A model generated the notes under the pieces. That model made no database searches, had not been told where the DNA came from, and saw only the letters and a list, made by a program, of their open reading frames with translations. Below, piece by piece: positions 31,225 to 42,353 of a stretch of 64,000 nucleotides of DNA. The DNA is from Symsagittifera roscoffensis (taxonomy: Eukaryota; Xenacoelomorpha; Acoela; Convolutidae): positions 97,023,705-97,087,704 of the forward strand of contig NC_087062.1 in assembly GCF_963678635.1 (NCBI RefSeq). Direction: 5' to 3'. How positions within the stretch are numbered: the first letter of the stretch is position 1; every line of letters starts with the position of its first letter. The translations under genes were made by a program, and so were the position numbers.

Positions 31225-32008
31225 AAAATTCTGGAAGACAGTGACGCTGAACATCAGGATGGAGAAATGATGGAATGAAGATGACCGAAGAAGAGAAGGG
31301 AAGGAGAAAAAACTTGATTGTCTTTGTGTGTAAAAACTTGAACAAATCAACCAAGTTTTGATTATTGAACTTGTTAAACTTTTTGTTTTGATTTAGTTTG
31401 GTCAGACCAAACTTTGAAAATGTTGCAATTGTTAAAATTGTTGAAATTGTTGATTTTAGTTACTACTATCTATGTATGTATATAAGGAGCATAGGTGAGT
31501 ATATTTACCTATTTATTCACGACTGAAGTTTTTAACCTGTGTAAGACACAAATTCACTGTGTGGCGACATGGTAAGTTTGGGTAAACTCGCTCGAGAAGG
31601 GTGGGTAACTCAATAACTTTCCTAGCCACAGAGTTTCTTAGTTTTAATATTGAAAGGACCGCATAAATGACTGATTATTTTTTGTGAGTAGTGTTAAGTT
31701 AATTTTAACGGGTGCGTGGCCGTGCCACGTCCCACTTTTTAATCAGAAGCGAAAAGAAGTTTTATGGCGAGATGACGTAAGTAGTCAGAAAAGAAATTTT
31801 ATCTAGGACACTCCTCATGGTGCAAATTTTGTGAAAATGTTGAAAGGCAGTGAGATGTAGTACGATGCCATTTGTGAACACGTAGTGAGTTGAGGTGGAG
31901 TAGATAAATTTCAATTTCTTATGCAATTTGTAAGATTGGTTACATAAAACTGGATAACTACTTGACGATAACCCGGTGTTATGCGATCAATAGGGACATT
32001 GATGGAGA
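31225..32008 (+). other. Element C 3' UTR
   Basis: AT-rich, non-coding. Contains a 19-nt near-perfect palindrome AGTTTGGTC-A-GACCAAACT at 31396-31414. The stretch around 31590-31640 (CTCGAGAAGGGTGGG, CCACAGAGTTTCTTAG) is related on the opposite strand to 41920-41980 in element A's 3' UTR. Confidence 0.65.
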
Positions 32009-32023
32009 CTTGTCCGGGGAGTA
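32009..32023 (+). other. Element C polypurine tract
   Basis: CTTGTCCGGGGAGTA directly abuts the 3' LTR, where the plus-strand primer of LTR elements lies. The purine core GGGGAG is short. Element A has the same TGTCCGGGGAG next to its 3' LTR (41536-41546, minus strand). Confidence 0.7.
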
Positions 32024-32024
32024 T

Positions 32025-32896
32025 GTGCCATTCTGCCAGATGACACAGCACAACCTTCCCGCGACAGAAAAAAGAGTGACTAAAGGCCTTATGAACAAAA
32101 AAGTGTTGCGACGGAGGGTCAGAATGTTCTAGAATTTTTATTTTTAAAATTTCGATTGGAAGAAGAACATTTCTGAGAAATAGAGAAAAGACGGCCATTT
32201 TGAATAAAAAGACGAAAATCAGAACCACGATATAGATTGTGAAGAACAGTCGTGCAAGAAAATTACGGAGCCTCTTATCGTGGCAATAACACACGATAAG
32301 GACCTTAGCGACAGATATTTGTGGAGACGGAGGCTTCAGTGGGGGGAAGAGAAATACCACGGAACCCTCCGGGACACGAAATATAGGAGATAAGAGTGTT
32401 ATCTCAAGAAAATCACGGGAGCGGAGGCTTGGTCCCCCAGAGACTGTCTATGTGAAGGGACTGCATAAACTAACTTTAACAGCTGCTGTAATGTCCTAGA
32501 TCTTAATTAACACCGATATTTTTTGATATTTCATGACATGAGTAGATAAAAAAGGAAAGGGTCAATCCATCTCCAATGGATTTAATATAAAACTGTCACA
32601 CAAAAACATATAAAAATAGGTTGTTCGAGCCGTGTTTTTAATGACAATCACGTAGTCTGAGGATCCGAGACTCAGCTATGTGGTTGTGTTCGCATGCAAA
32701 CGAAAGCTGATCAAAGTCGTTTGACTGATGGCCTAAAAATGGTAACTTTTTACTTTGCCCTAGACAGATCAGAAAATCAACTGGCAAGGTCGAGACGGTG
32801 AAAAACGAGTAGAATTAAGGTAACTGACGCCTGCCAGTCGTTAATAGGTACTTTTTCTACGCTCCGTCGCTGTGTGATATTTGGGCGAATGTTACA
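32025..32896 (+). repeat. Element C 3' LTR
   Basis: Direct repeat of 13393-14265 at about 98-99 percent by eye. It directly follows the G-rich tract at 32009-32023, which fixes the orientation. The hairpin copy is at 32564-32582 and the TATA-like string is repeated shortly after it. Confidence 0.92.
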
Positions 32897-32900
32897 CAGT
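32897..32900. repeat. Target-site duplication CAGT, right copy (element C)
   Basis: Matches 13389-13392. It is followed by the protease-end sequence of element B on the minus strand. Confidence 0.8.
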
Positions 32901-34153
32901 TTGCATTTCATCTAGTGTGGGCCGCTCTGGAAAGTTCGAACAGCTCGACAGCCCATCGTCTGTCTCTGACTTAAGTGATTTAACAAGACCTGAAGAATCT
33001 TTTATTTTCTGCAATCGTCTCAAGATACAAATTTTGTCCCTATGATTGGGACAATCAACAAATTCATTTTGTTTTGAGTTCTCCGTTGTTTCATATCGGG
33101 TTTTAACCGGTAAAGCATATCCCAGTTTCCTCCCTCTCTGTATCGTGATCGGTATATCAAGAGTATTCAACAAGACACTGACGCAGAGGCCGCTCTTCAT
33201 TATCGAGAAGGATCTTCCTAAAACAGCAGCACTTTGACTATTAGGATTCGGAACTATACACACTTGCTTGTTGTCACTTAGTTCATTGTAATTTTTCATC
33301 CTCAAGCCTACGATTGCCGCTTCATTCGCCTTTAGCCTCACCCTCCTACTCAAGAATACCGGTGCTTTGGTTTCATTTGCCATTATTAAATTACCGGTTT
33401 GATTGCGTACCTCCTATCCGGGTTCCGTATCCTGAACATTGCGTTATTTAGATCAATCGTTACGTCGAAATTCCTGATGAAGTCTCTGCCCAAAATGAAT
33501 TGGTCAGATTCATCTAGGTTTTCTACCACGAGAAAGCTCATCCACAGGTTACGTTCCCCCAAATTGAGGGCTATTATCGGCGTCCTGCCCAGCATCCGAA
33601 GTGCCCCTTTGTTTGCAGCTGACAGCCGTATTCTCGAGTCTATCAAATCACCTTTGTCAAGGCCCATCCGTTCCCAAGTTTCGATTGGTATGACGCTCAA
33701 GACTGCTCCCGTATCAAGTAACCCACGTAACTGAGTCTTTTTGCCACTTATGTCTAGCACGTGCCCTGTCACATCTGCCTCCGTCCCGATGTGCATCGCA
33801 TCTTCTTTAAGCATGGCGCAGTGTCCAATCGATCTCACTTTCAACTCTTCTTTCCCTACGTAGATTTTCCCAATTAGGTCTTCGTCACATGTTATCATTG
33901 TCTTGGTATAGATGTTGATTCCATCTATATTTAGCATCACCTCGTGTGGACGATAAGCTACAGTATACCTGTTATCAACACGTACCGACTTGCTGCCCCC
34001 TCTCGTGAGTAGTGCTCTCAACGCTCTAGAAGTCGTTTGTGGGCTTATACAACTCAAGTAGTCTGCGTACACGTCAATGTGCATTATTGTCTGGTCGCTC
34101 GGTTCGCTCAAGTTTCTGGTTACCTCGTGGCCGCCCACTGTGATTATCGACAT
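32897..34153 (-). pseudogene. pol: Element B protease region of pol (5' half, cut by element C)
   Basis: The frame 34153-33386 begins MSIITVGGHEVTRNLSEPS and contains the protease signature LLDTGAVLSVIP (DTG) and a FILGRDFIRNFDV segment. A frameshift at about 33384 leads to the frame 33383-32892, ending at the border of element C's LTR. It is continued across the insertion by the RT frame at 13391. The protease overlaps gag in a different frame. Confidence 0.85.
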
Positions 34154-36649
34154 TTCCCGTCACCATTTTTGCAGTGTTACAATTCCCGGTCTTCGTCGAG
34201 CCCGGTATAGCCTCTGGTGTTGGCTTTGATCCAGTTAATGCTTCGTTGAAATTCTGTCGTTCGATCTCCAGCTTTAGTCGTTGCTCTATTTCTTTCGCAG
34301 CCAGATCCTGTTTCACTTTGTTAATTGCTTCCGAGGCCGCTTTCTCATAATTTATCTCTAGGGAGTTCCTGGCTGCGGATTCTATCGCACCCTTAACATG
34401 TGTTGCAGCTTTCACTGTTTTCGTCGGCAATTCCGTGCTCGGTGCTCCTAAGTTCCTAGGTTCAAACTCGTTTTGTCTGTTCCGCTGATTCTGCACCGCC
34501 GCTAATGCCAACTTATGTTTGGGGTGACTCTGGTCCTTGACCGTTTCCCAGAATAGGGGGCAATCCATTCTGAAGTGCACTTCTTGGTTACAGAAGAAGC
34601 ATCTCGCGCCTATATTGATGATTAAGCCGCTATAGTACTCGTGTTCCTACATCTGGCTCATGTCCTCCTCATCCGGTGCGTATCCTAGACTCTTCATGCC
34701 TTGTTTGTATGTTGTGCAGTCAGCCACGTGGTGATCCGCCGACCCGCAGTTCGCGCATGATCTGCGCTTGTCCATGTCATCTCTAGGCTTGTACCATGAC
34801 GACCTCTGAGGTTGACTTCCCCTTTGCGTGTTCCTGTTTTCTGAATATGAGTATTTCTTTTGGGCTTCATCAGCATGTATTCCCTTGATTTCTGTCTCTT
34901 TTCTTCTGGGGTCGGTGCGCTGTCTTTCGACAATGTGTAGTATGTTGCTAACATTGTTCTTAAGTCATCACTTTTTACCCCATCAATGAACTTCGAGGCA
35001 ATGCTAAAGTTTCTTCTGTTTGTCGACTCCTCTGGGTCACTCCTTCTTCTCAAGCTCTCAAGGTCATCTAGGAACCGATCAATTGACTCATCGTCCATCT
35101 GCCTTCTCTTTTCAAATCGCATCATCGCTTGATGACCCTTCATGCCTGACCCGAATCGATTCAGCAATATTTCGAAGATTTTGTCCGCGGAATCGCGTTC
35201 TTCTTCTTTCTTTGCAACCACGCATTTTAATGCCGTGCCTTCCAGGTTGCTGAGTATGGCTGTGCATGCTTGCCTTTCATCATTTAAGTTATCTTGCTCT
35301 AGGTGTAATCTCATCACTTCCACCCAGGTGTCAATGCATCCATCGGAGTCGTCTTTGAATTCTTTTGGCTTCTTGAAAGTTTTTCTTGATTTTCCGTCTC
35401 TCCTATCGCTCGAGTCAGTGTTCCTCGTGGCGAAGGCCTCTGGAGTCCTGTTCATCATCTCCCAAGTGCTTGCCCACGTCATGGCATCCGGACCTGCGTT
35501 GCTGCTAGCTGTTGAGTCCCCCGGACCACTCGTTGTGTTTGATGTTCCATTTTTCATGATTGTTTTAGCAGCCGTTGGTGCTATGCTTACCGCATCCCGG
35601 TTTAAAGGCAACGGTGTCGATTGCCGTTTGTTCCTTTGTGGTTCCACAAAGTCAACTCTGGTGCCTTGCGTACGATCCGCTGCCGGTCTTTCTTGTGAGG
35701 TAGAATTTCTCAAGATTGCATCCAATTTCGCCTGTATCGCACACGAACTTTCGGCCTGATTCCTGTTCATTGTGTCCATTCTCTTTTCCAGGCTACCTAA
35801 TTGGCTGTTGACATCATCATATCGGTTTTTCAACTGTTGCATATCTTTTTTGATGTTCTTATCTCGTTCTTCATTGGTGGCATCCACCTTGTCCGACATC
35901 TGCTGGAGTCTCTCGTCTGTCGCCTTAGCCAGGTTAAAATAACTATCCAGATACTCGTGTTTGTTGTATTTCAACTCTTTCCTTATCAAGTCTCTATCTT
36001 CCTCAGTGTACTTTAGTCGTTTGTCGATCTGATTTAGTTTTGTCATCAGGTCGCCAAGCTCAAGAGTAGCTGTTTCATGATCAGCAGTTGTCTTGTTTTC
36101 GGCTGTCGCTCCTGTTCTGGCTTGTTCTTCCTTTAGGTCGGCTTCTGTCGCCTTCGTGCTCACTGTCCCAAATATTCGTGCTCTTTCAGTTTTTGATTCT
36201 TCGGCCGTGTACTCTCTCGATTTCATTCCGACCATCATCGCCAACTTTTCTGTAAAAGATGTCTTTTTTACTTGAGAGTCGTCTTTCACCGTTTCTCGGG
36301 TATTGCCTGTTGTGTCTTCCAACGCGTCTATCGGCGAAAACTCCACGGTTTTTGGATTTTGATCTTCCATATGGGGCATCGGTGTGGATTCCGTTGTCTT
36401 CTTCTCCACTTCATCTACGCTCTGGTCTGGTGTCTCTAGATCCATCTCAATTGTGGGCTCCACCTGTTTGTCGTTAGCACCTTCTTTCGTCTTGTTCTCA
36501 GTACCACTCCTCGTGCTGACCATACTAACTGAAAAGTTATCTTTTGTCTTCTTTGGGCCCATTGATGTCGTTCCGCGCAGCGACGAGATATATTTCGTGT
36601 TTGATCCAGTTGACCTTTTTTCGAGCACCGGTACCCTACTCCGTCTCAT
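34074..36649 (-). pseudogene. gag: Element B gag, frameshifted
   Basis: The first frame runs from 36649 (MRRSRVPVLE) to 34694, the last from 34580 to 34074. The N-terminal third is charged with coiled-coil character (KLNQIDKRLKYTEEDRD). The capsid-like core has DGCIDTWVEVMRLHLEQDN, LLNRFGSGMKGHQAM and IDRFLDDLESLRRRS. The nucleocapsid region at about 34590-34780 is split by frameshifts, but both CCHC knuckles can be recognised there (first near 34740, second CFFCNQEVHFRMDC near 34600). Overall it is homologous to gag of A and C at moderate identity. Confidence 0.82.
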
Positions 36650-37009
36650 TATTTCTATTTACAATTGCTCTTATTTACAAAATTATTATATACACAATTC
36701 TATTCTAAGAATAAAATCTCTTGTGGAAAAATTCTTAAAAGGAAATATACAACGTGATAAAAACGATGTTCCCAGATCACTTTCAAAACTTTTCGAGAAA
36801 CTTTCTTTATTTGTGGTTACAACCGTACCGAGTTCCGACTAGTCTTGTTCTGTTTTAATTCTGTCTTAAAACACTTATTGTGATTTTACTCCATTTTTTA
36901 TACCGTCCCAAGACTTCCAGTTACTGACCCTACTCTTTTTTGTGCCGTCCGAGGCTTTCTTTTTACTGTCCCAAGACTGTTCGGTACTGTCCCAGTACTT
37001 TTTGTCAGT

Positions 37010-37790
37010 GTCCCAAGACCCCTTTCCCAAGCCTAGTGTCCCAAGACTACTGTCCCAAGACTACTGTCCCAGGGCTACTGTCCCAAGACTAGTGTCCCAA
37101 GGCTAGTGTCCCAAGACTACTGTCCCAAGACTAGTGTCCCAAGGCTACTATCCCAGGACTAGTGTCCCAAGGCCACTGTCCCAAGACTAGTGTCCCAAGG
37201 CTAGTGTCCCAAGGCTACTATCCCAAGACTAGTGTCCCAAGGCTAGTGTCCCAAGACCACTGTCCCAAGACCACTATCCCAAGACCACTGTCCCAAGACC
37301 ACTGTCCCAAGACCACTGTCCCAAGACCACTGTCCCAAGACCACTGTCCCAAGACCTGTCCCAAGGCTAGTGTCCCAAGACCACTGTCCCAAGACCACTA
37401 TCCCAAGACCACTGTCCCAAGACCACTGTCCCAAGACTAGTGTCCCAAGACCACTGTCCCAAGACCACTATCTCAAGACCACTGTCCCAAGACCACTGTC
37501 CCAAGACCACTGTCCCAAGACTAGCGTCCCAAGACCACTGTCCCAAGACCACTATCCCAAGACCACTGTCCCAAGACCACTGTCCCAAGACCACTGTCCC
37601 AAGACCACTGTCCCAAGACTAGTATCCCAAGACCACTGTCCCAAGACCGTAGCGTCCCAAGACTGTATTGTCTCAAGGCTGTACTGTCCCAAGACTGTAC
37701 CAAGACTGCTCTGGTCCAAGACTATCCCAGGACTGCACTGTCCCAAGACTGTCCCCAGACTGCACTGTCCCAAGACTTCTTTGGCACTGT
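37010..37790. repeat. 14-bp minisatellite TGTCCCAAGACCAC
   Basis: About 55 head-to-tail units of TGTCCCAAGACCAC or variants (GACTAG, GGCTAG, GACTAC). Homogeneous runs are at 37250-37620; the flanks are more degenerate and irregular copies extend to about 36900. It reads in several frames because 14 is not a multiple of 3. Confidence 0.92.
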
Positions 37791-38230
37791 CCCGAGACTA
37801 TCAACAAGTGTTTGAGCGGTGGGACCTCTTTCTTCTTCGTTTTAGGGACTTCTTGATTCACTGTACCTTGCACCACCACTCAAGCTCTAGTAAAAATTTT
37901 CCCAAAAAACCCTCTCTTAGTGGCCAAATTTTGACCCCCCTTTTTTAGTTGCCTCTTTTTCAATGTTCCAAGCAACTTGAAACCAAAACCTGTGCGCAGG
38001 TATCTTGTGATCACCTGTTCGTATAAAAACCAAACACAAATCCTTACCAAAATGCAACAAAAATCTAAGCAAGATAAAACAATAAAAACAAAGAGATGAA
38101 CCCACCTAAAACTCAAAGGTGACAAATGTCTACGTTCTATCGAAAAAATGTCTGGTACCTAATTGCCACGCGTTCTCCTCCCCCCTGCTAGCGATCTTAT
38201 GGGGTATCACAAAAACTGTCTATGTCCGTT

Positions 38231-39030
38231 CCCCCCTACCGATCCGACCAGGGTACCTACCTTAACCTGATTCTAATTTTGGATATCCGCTTCCTATGAC
38301 CAACGCGTGTAAATATCTAATGTAACTAAGTCGACGATGCCGAGCAATTAGTTACTCTAATGTGTCTCCCCTTTTTACAAATTATAACCGCCAACCTCTA
38401 ACTTAACCAGCCCCCATTCTAACCTCCCCCCTTTTTAGCCCCCCTTCTTAAGCCTAAAATTACCTTAAGCGCCGGGTGCTAAACCTCTCAAGAGAAAACC
38501 GTAGACCTGTCTCCAGGCCTGCTCAAGTAAAAACGTTCCTCAAAACCGGGGGATTTCGCTTATCCAATTTTACACGTATCTCCTATAATATAATGTGAAT
38601 TTTAACGATACCCGTTCTGCCCAACTTGAGAACTCGAGAACTGCCAAATCCTCCTTGGCTACTTTCCCACTCGACTGGTCACCTCTTCCAGTCCAGTCTC
38701 CTATTGGTTCAGCTCAAGTGCTCCTGAACCACTTTCCCACTCGGCTGGTCACCTCTTCCAGTCAAGTCTCCTATTGGTTCAGCTCAAGTGCCAAGCTATC
38801 TGAAAACCCTTGACAACGCCCCACACTCGGGCACTTTATTGAGGTTACTGGGTTAAATTGCTAGGTTGATCGAAACGATCGAACTTGTAAAACAGTATGG
38901 GTACACTATTTAATTAATATAAAGGTTTGATCCAACTAATCTGGTGTCAAAGTCACTGTCTTTTTTCGTTTTATGGTTTTTGTTCCTTTTTCTATTCTTT
39001 TCTGGTTTTTGTTTTGCTTTTTGTCTTTTT
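38231..39030. repeat. 800-bp tandem duplication, copy 1
   Basis: Starts CCCCCCTACCGATCC. It is followed immediately by a second copy at exactly +800. I see about five differences, so it is more than 99 percent identical and recent. Inside each copy a 70-bp stretch (TTTCCCACTCG...TCAGCTCAAGTG) is itself repeated twice. Confidence 0.95.
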
Positions 39031-39830
39031 CCCCCCTACCGATCCGACCAGGGTACCTACCCTAACCTGATTCTAATTTTGGATATCCGCTTCCTATGAC
39101 CAACGCGTGTAAATATCTAATGTAACTAAGTCGACGATGCCGAGCAATTAGTTACTCTAATGTGTCTCCCCTTTTTACAAATTATAACCGCCAACCTCTA
39201 ACTTAACCAGCCCCCCTTCTAACCTCCCCCCTTTTTAGCCCCCCTTCTTAAGCCTAAAATTACCTTAAGCGCCGGGTGCTAAACCTCTCAAGAGAAAACC
39301 GTAGACCTGTCTCCAGGCCTGCTCAAGTAAAAACGTTCCTCAAAACCGGGGGATTTCGCTTATCCAATTTTACACTTATCTCCTATAATATAATGTGAAT
39401 TTTAACGATACCCTTTCTGCCCAACTTGAGAACTCGAGAACTGCCAAATCCTCCTTGGCTACTTTCCCACTCGACTGGTCACCTCTTCCAGTCCAGTCTC
39501 CTATTGGTTCAGCTCAAGTGCTCCTGAACCACTTTCCCACTCGGCTGGTCACCTCTTCCAGTCAAGTCTCCTATTGGTTCAGCTCAAGTGCCAAGCTATC
39601 TGAAAACCCTTGACAACGCCCCACACTCGGGCACTTTATTGAGGTTACTGGGTTAAATTGCTAGGTTGATCGAAACGATCGAACTTGTAAAACAGTATGG
39701 GTACACTATTTAATTAATATAAAGGTTTGATCCAACTAATCTGGTGTCAAAGTCACTGTCTTTTTTCGTTTTATGGTTTTTGTTCCTTTTTCTATTCTTT
39801 TCTGGTTTTTGTTTTGCTTTTTGTCTTTTT
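39031..39830. repeat. 800-bp tandem duplication, copy 2
   Basis: Head-to-tail second copy of 38231-39030. It ends TTGTCTTTTT at 39830, the same bases that end copy 1. Confidence 0.95.
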
Positions 39831-40050
39831 GCTCGTGTTTTTGTCCCCCTAGTTGCCCCCTTTTACTCGGTTAGCTAAGATTCGTTCGGAGAGCGTACCA
39901 GGAAGTTTTCTCGAGTTTTCTTAAAAAGCTATCACGGTACAACCGGAAGGTTTGCACGTTCCTGCCGAACCGTACCACCGGTACTCTGGAATGGGCATGC
40001 AGCCCGAAGCTGTCTCAAGTGGGTTCGACTCCGTAGTCGTGATGTCGTAA

Positions 40051-40069
40051 ACACCCAGGAGGAGCGCCA
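40051..40069 (-). other. Candidate primer-binding site, element B
   Basis: TGGCGCTCCTCCTGGGTGT on the minus strand, 11 nt after the LTR. It matches element C's site except for a 3-nt CTC insertion-like difference. Confidence 0.55.
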
Positions 40070-40080
40070 TAAAAACACTA

Positions 40081-40976
40081 TGTAACATTCGTCTACTGTA
40101 GTCACACATGAGGCTTAAGAAAAATAGGCCCTATAACTATTGGCTCAAGAGTCAGGGACACTATCTCTTGTGTTTTTCTACCTCAAATCAGTCGGAGCCA
40201 ATTCGGTTCGCTTGTGACATGAGACTACGACCCGTTACAGCTTAAAGGCTACTACCAAAATATCCCCCCACTCTAGGAATAAGAACGTCCCCATACTTAG
40301 GTCTCTAGATACCCAAAATACATGAACGCCGTTAAAAACCGGGTCGGAACAATCCGTTAAGTTACTTTTTATTAGACAGTGGAACTTTGATCCATTTCAG
40401 ATGGATCAACCTAAAACTCGCCTTACCTCAACATAACAATCATAAAACACACTCTAGAAATTTAAATTGAGTACTCACATCGTAGCACGCTCAAGAGTAA
40501 TTAAGTCGGTAATCAACTCGAGAATAAAATAATGTAACTAAATGAGTTTAATGTTTATCAGTTTCAACAACAGGGACAAAATTGAGCTCTAGAGTATGGT
40601 TCTTCGTGAACCATTTTGACACTCAAGCTGTCCACCTTTCCATCGAAAGTTCACTCTAGTTCAGTTTGTATAATAATCCAGTCGAGCAATAATAGTCCAG
40701 TTCTCGGGATACGCTTCCTTCTGTTTCAGATAGGACAGCTCTACTCTAGTTTTATTGTGACGGAAATTGCGAATGGCAATTTCCTACTGCTTTATCTGGC
40801 AACTTTCCCGCGATTGTTACTCGATCGTTCTCATTTTTTTTTTCGGTTTTCAGTTATCGCGAGAAAATCGTGCATGACAGGCTCCATTCGAATTTTTGAA
40901 AAATCAAATTTCACTCCAAAATTAAGAGTTCTTGTTTTTCTCAAGGTCAAACTTCCAAATATGACCGACTGGCACA
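40081..40976 (-). repeat. Element B 5' LTR
   Basis: On the minus strand it begins TGTGCCAGTC at 40976 and ends GTTACA at 40081, the same termini as element C's LTR, and is 896 bp. It is followed by an 11-nt spacer and the candidate primer site. It contains the 9-bp hairpin TTGATCCAT/ATGGATCAA (40387-40409). Its partner LTR is beyond the left edge. To its right the sequence is element A's LTR, uninterrupted by any other sequence. Confidence 0.82.
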
Positions 40977-41533
40977 TTCTCATCCTAGCAAAATGAATTC
41001 AGATGTTAATTAAATTCAAATCAGGACATGACAGGGAAGCTAAAAGTTCATATAAGATGATAAGAGTTTCAGTCCCGAAACCCCTCCTGATTCTCGAATC
41101 CACTGAATCAAGCACGTTAAGCTTGATTTCTCTGTAACCCGGAAGGCTGGTTTCCACCCCTCACTGTTGTTAGCAACTGCCTTGCAACTATTGTAGCGAC
41201 ACAATAGTTGCAACTTGGAACGGTCTCTGCTACTTCTGCTTTTCTCTGATTCTGATTCTCAATTTTCTCGTTGTTGTCGTCGTCGCAACTATCGTTGTTG
41301 TGTTTTTCTTCGACTTTCTGCCCAAATTGCCGTTTTTGACGCTTCTCAGAATTATTTCGTCATCACTTCCAATTTTTAAAATTCTAAAATACCAGAATAT
41401 TCTAGCCCTCACCGTTCGGCCAATCGTTCTAATAACGATCTTATTCCTTCAAAATCGCCAATTCGGAAGAATCACTGCTAAAGTTTCGAATATGCTGAAT
41501 CTGAATTTTGATCCATTCTGGTCGAATGTCACA
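40977..41533 (-). repeat. Element A 3' LTR, 5' part only (interrupted by element B)
   Basis: On the minus strand it begins TGTGACATTC next to the G-rich tract. It matches the 5' LTR until 40977 and then stops abruptly where element B's LTR begins. The missing part, equivalent to 63203-63565, is not found to the left within the window. Hairpin copies: 41106-41128 and 41182-41213. Confidence 0.85.
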
Positions 41534-41535
41534 CA

Positions 41536-41546
41536 CTCCCCGGACA
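41536..41546 (-). other. Element A polypurine tract
   Basis: TGTCCGGGGAG on the minus strand, 2 nt before the LTR start TGTGAC. It corresponds to element C's 32011-32021. Confidence 0.7.
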
Positions 41547-42353
41547 GTCCGGTCAATGTCCTCATTGAATCTCGCAATGTTCGTAAAATAGGTACAGTGT
41601 CATCGAACAAAATTTACAAAATGCACGAAATTACTCTTATCCACGTCACATCGACTCACTGCAGAAAAATGGCATCATACTACATCACTATAGCCTTCAA
41701 ATTCTTTCATCAATCTGCACATTGAGGATATGACCCAAGATAAAAACATATTTTGCGACTTCTAATGTCAATGTCCTGATTAAAAACGTTCTCTCTTAGA
41801 CTTAAAAGGTGTTGGTTTGCAGGACAGTCCTGCCAACCAACAAGCTAAAATTATCCTACTATGCTTCTTTCCTTCGGAAATCTCGCTTGTTATTGTCCTG
41901 AATGTTAAAACTAAGAAACTCTGTGGTTAGAAAGAACAATGAAACAATCTCCCTCTTCGAGAGATTACCCAAGCCTTTTATGTCACCACAAATTGATCAG
42001 TTCTCCTAGCTGATTAAAAACAGTCATGCGGGCTAGAATATTTAAATGTACTCCTTCACTCAAGCCTTTCTAAAAAAATAGTAAGTAAGTGTCTCTAAAG
42101 CCACTCAACTAAAATCAAAATGCAAATTTATAAATGCAACAATTTCAAAACTCAACTAAATGTTTCAGTTTTCAATTACAACTTGGTTGCTTGGTTTCTC
42201 ACTTGAGTTTTTTTACGCACATAAAACAATTCTGGGTTTTAACTTACTCTTCATCACTCCTTTGTTTTCTTCCTTTTTTGTCATTTAGAAGTTCTAAAAC
42301 TTCTAAATTCTTCTTATTTCGTCTCTTTTTGCATCTCTTTTTTCGGCCATTCA
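41547..42353 (-). other. Element A 3' UTR
   Basis: Non-coding, AT-rich. Contains a 31-nt palindrome at 41811-41841 (15-bp stem GTTGGTTTGCAGGAC with one mismatch, single-A centre), comparable in design to the one in element C's 3' UTR. Confidence 0.6.

Larger units (their letters stand above)
13393..32896 (+). mobile_element. Element C: innermost LTR retrotransposon, inserted in pol of element B
   Basis: It has two direct LTRs (13393-14265 and 32025-32896), a candidate primer site, leader, gag, pol, ORF3, 3' UTR and a G-rich tract abutting the 3' LTR, all on the plus strand. It is flanked by the 4-bp duplication CAGT. The element is 19.5 kb, shorter than A or B because over 4 kb is missing from ORF3. 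Further breaks are a frameshift near 20515, a TAG at 25462-25464, a one-base loss near 26221 and a 4-nt slip near 30370. LTR similarity (about a dozen differences in 873 bp) marks it as the youngest of the three insertions. Confidence 0.93.
36650..40050 (-). other. Element B 5' leader (3.4 kb, no gene)
   Basis: It contains a 14-bp minisatellite (37010-37790) and an 800-bp tandem duplication (38231-39830). Between them (37800-38230) I see only AT-rich sequence without genes. Any open frames here are produced by the repeats. The leader differs in sequence from those of A and C apart from a stretch near the primer site (39840-40050) that is distantly similar to 62980-63170. Confidence 0.7.
1..40976 (-). 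mobile_element. Element B: middle giant Ty3/Gypsy-type element, split by element C
   Basis: The 5' LTR is 40081-40976. The leader, gag and protease run from 40050 to 32897. After the interruption by element C the RT, integrase, macro-like domain and ORF3 run from 13391 to the window edge. The pieces belong together: removing C plus one copy of the CAGT duplication brings the end of the protease-side reading frame directly into frame with the start of the RT-side frame. The join also has the same length as the corresponding part of element C. B lies inside the 3' LTR of element A. More than 20.5 kb of internal sequence is present and its 3' LTR is off the left edge. Confidence 0.88.

Noticed and set aside
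37010-37790. Array of short repeats resembling a CRISPR or a repetitive protein gene
   Set aside because: Units are 14 bp without spacers, in a eukaryotic retrotransposon leader; open frames arise from the repeat itself.
38595-39613. Pair of identical 72-codon reading frames
   Set aside because: They are the two copies of the 800-bp duplication and contain a further internal repeat; no coding signature.
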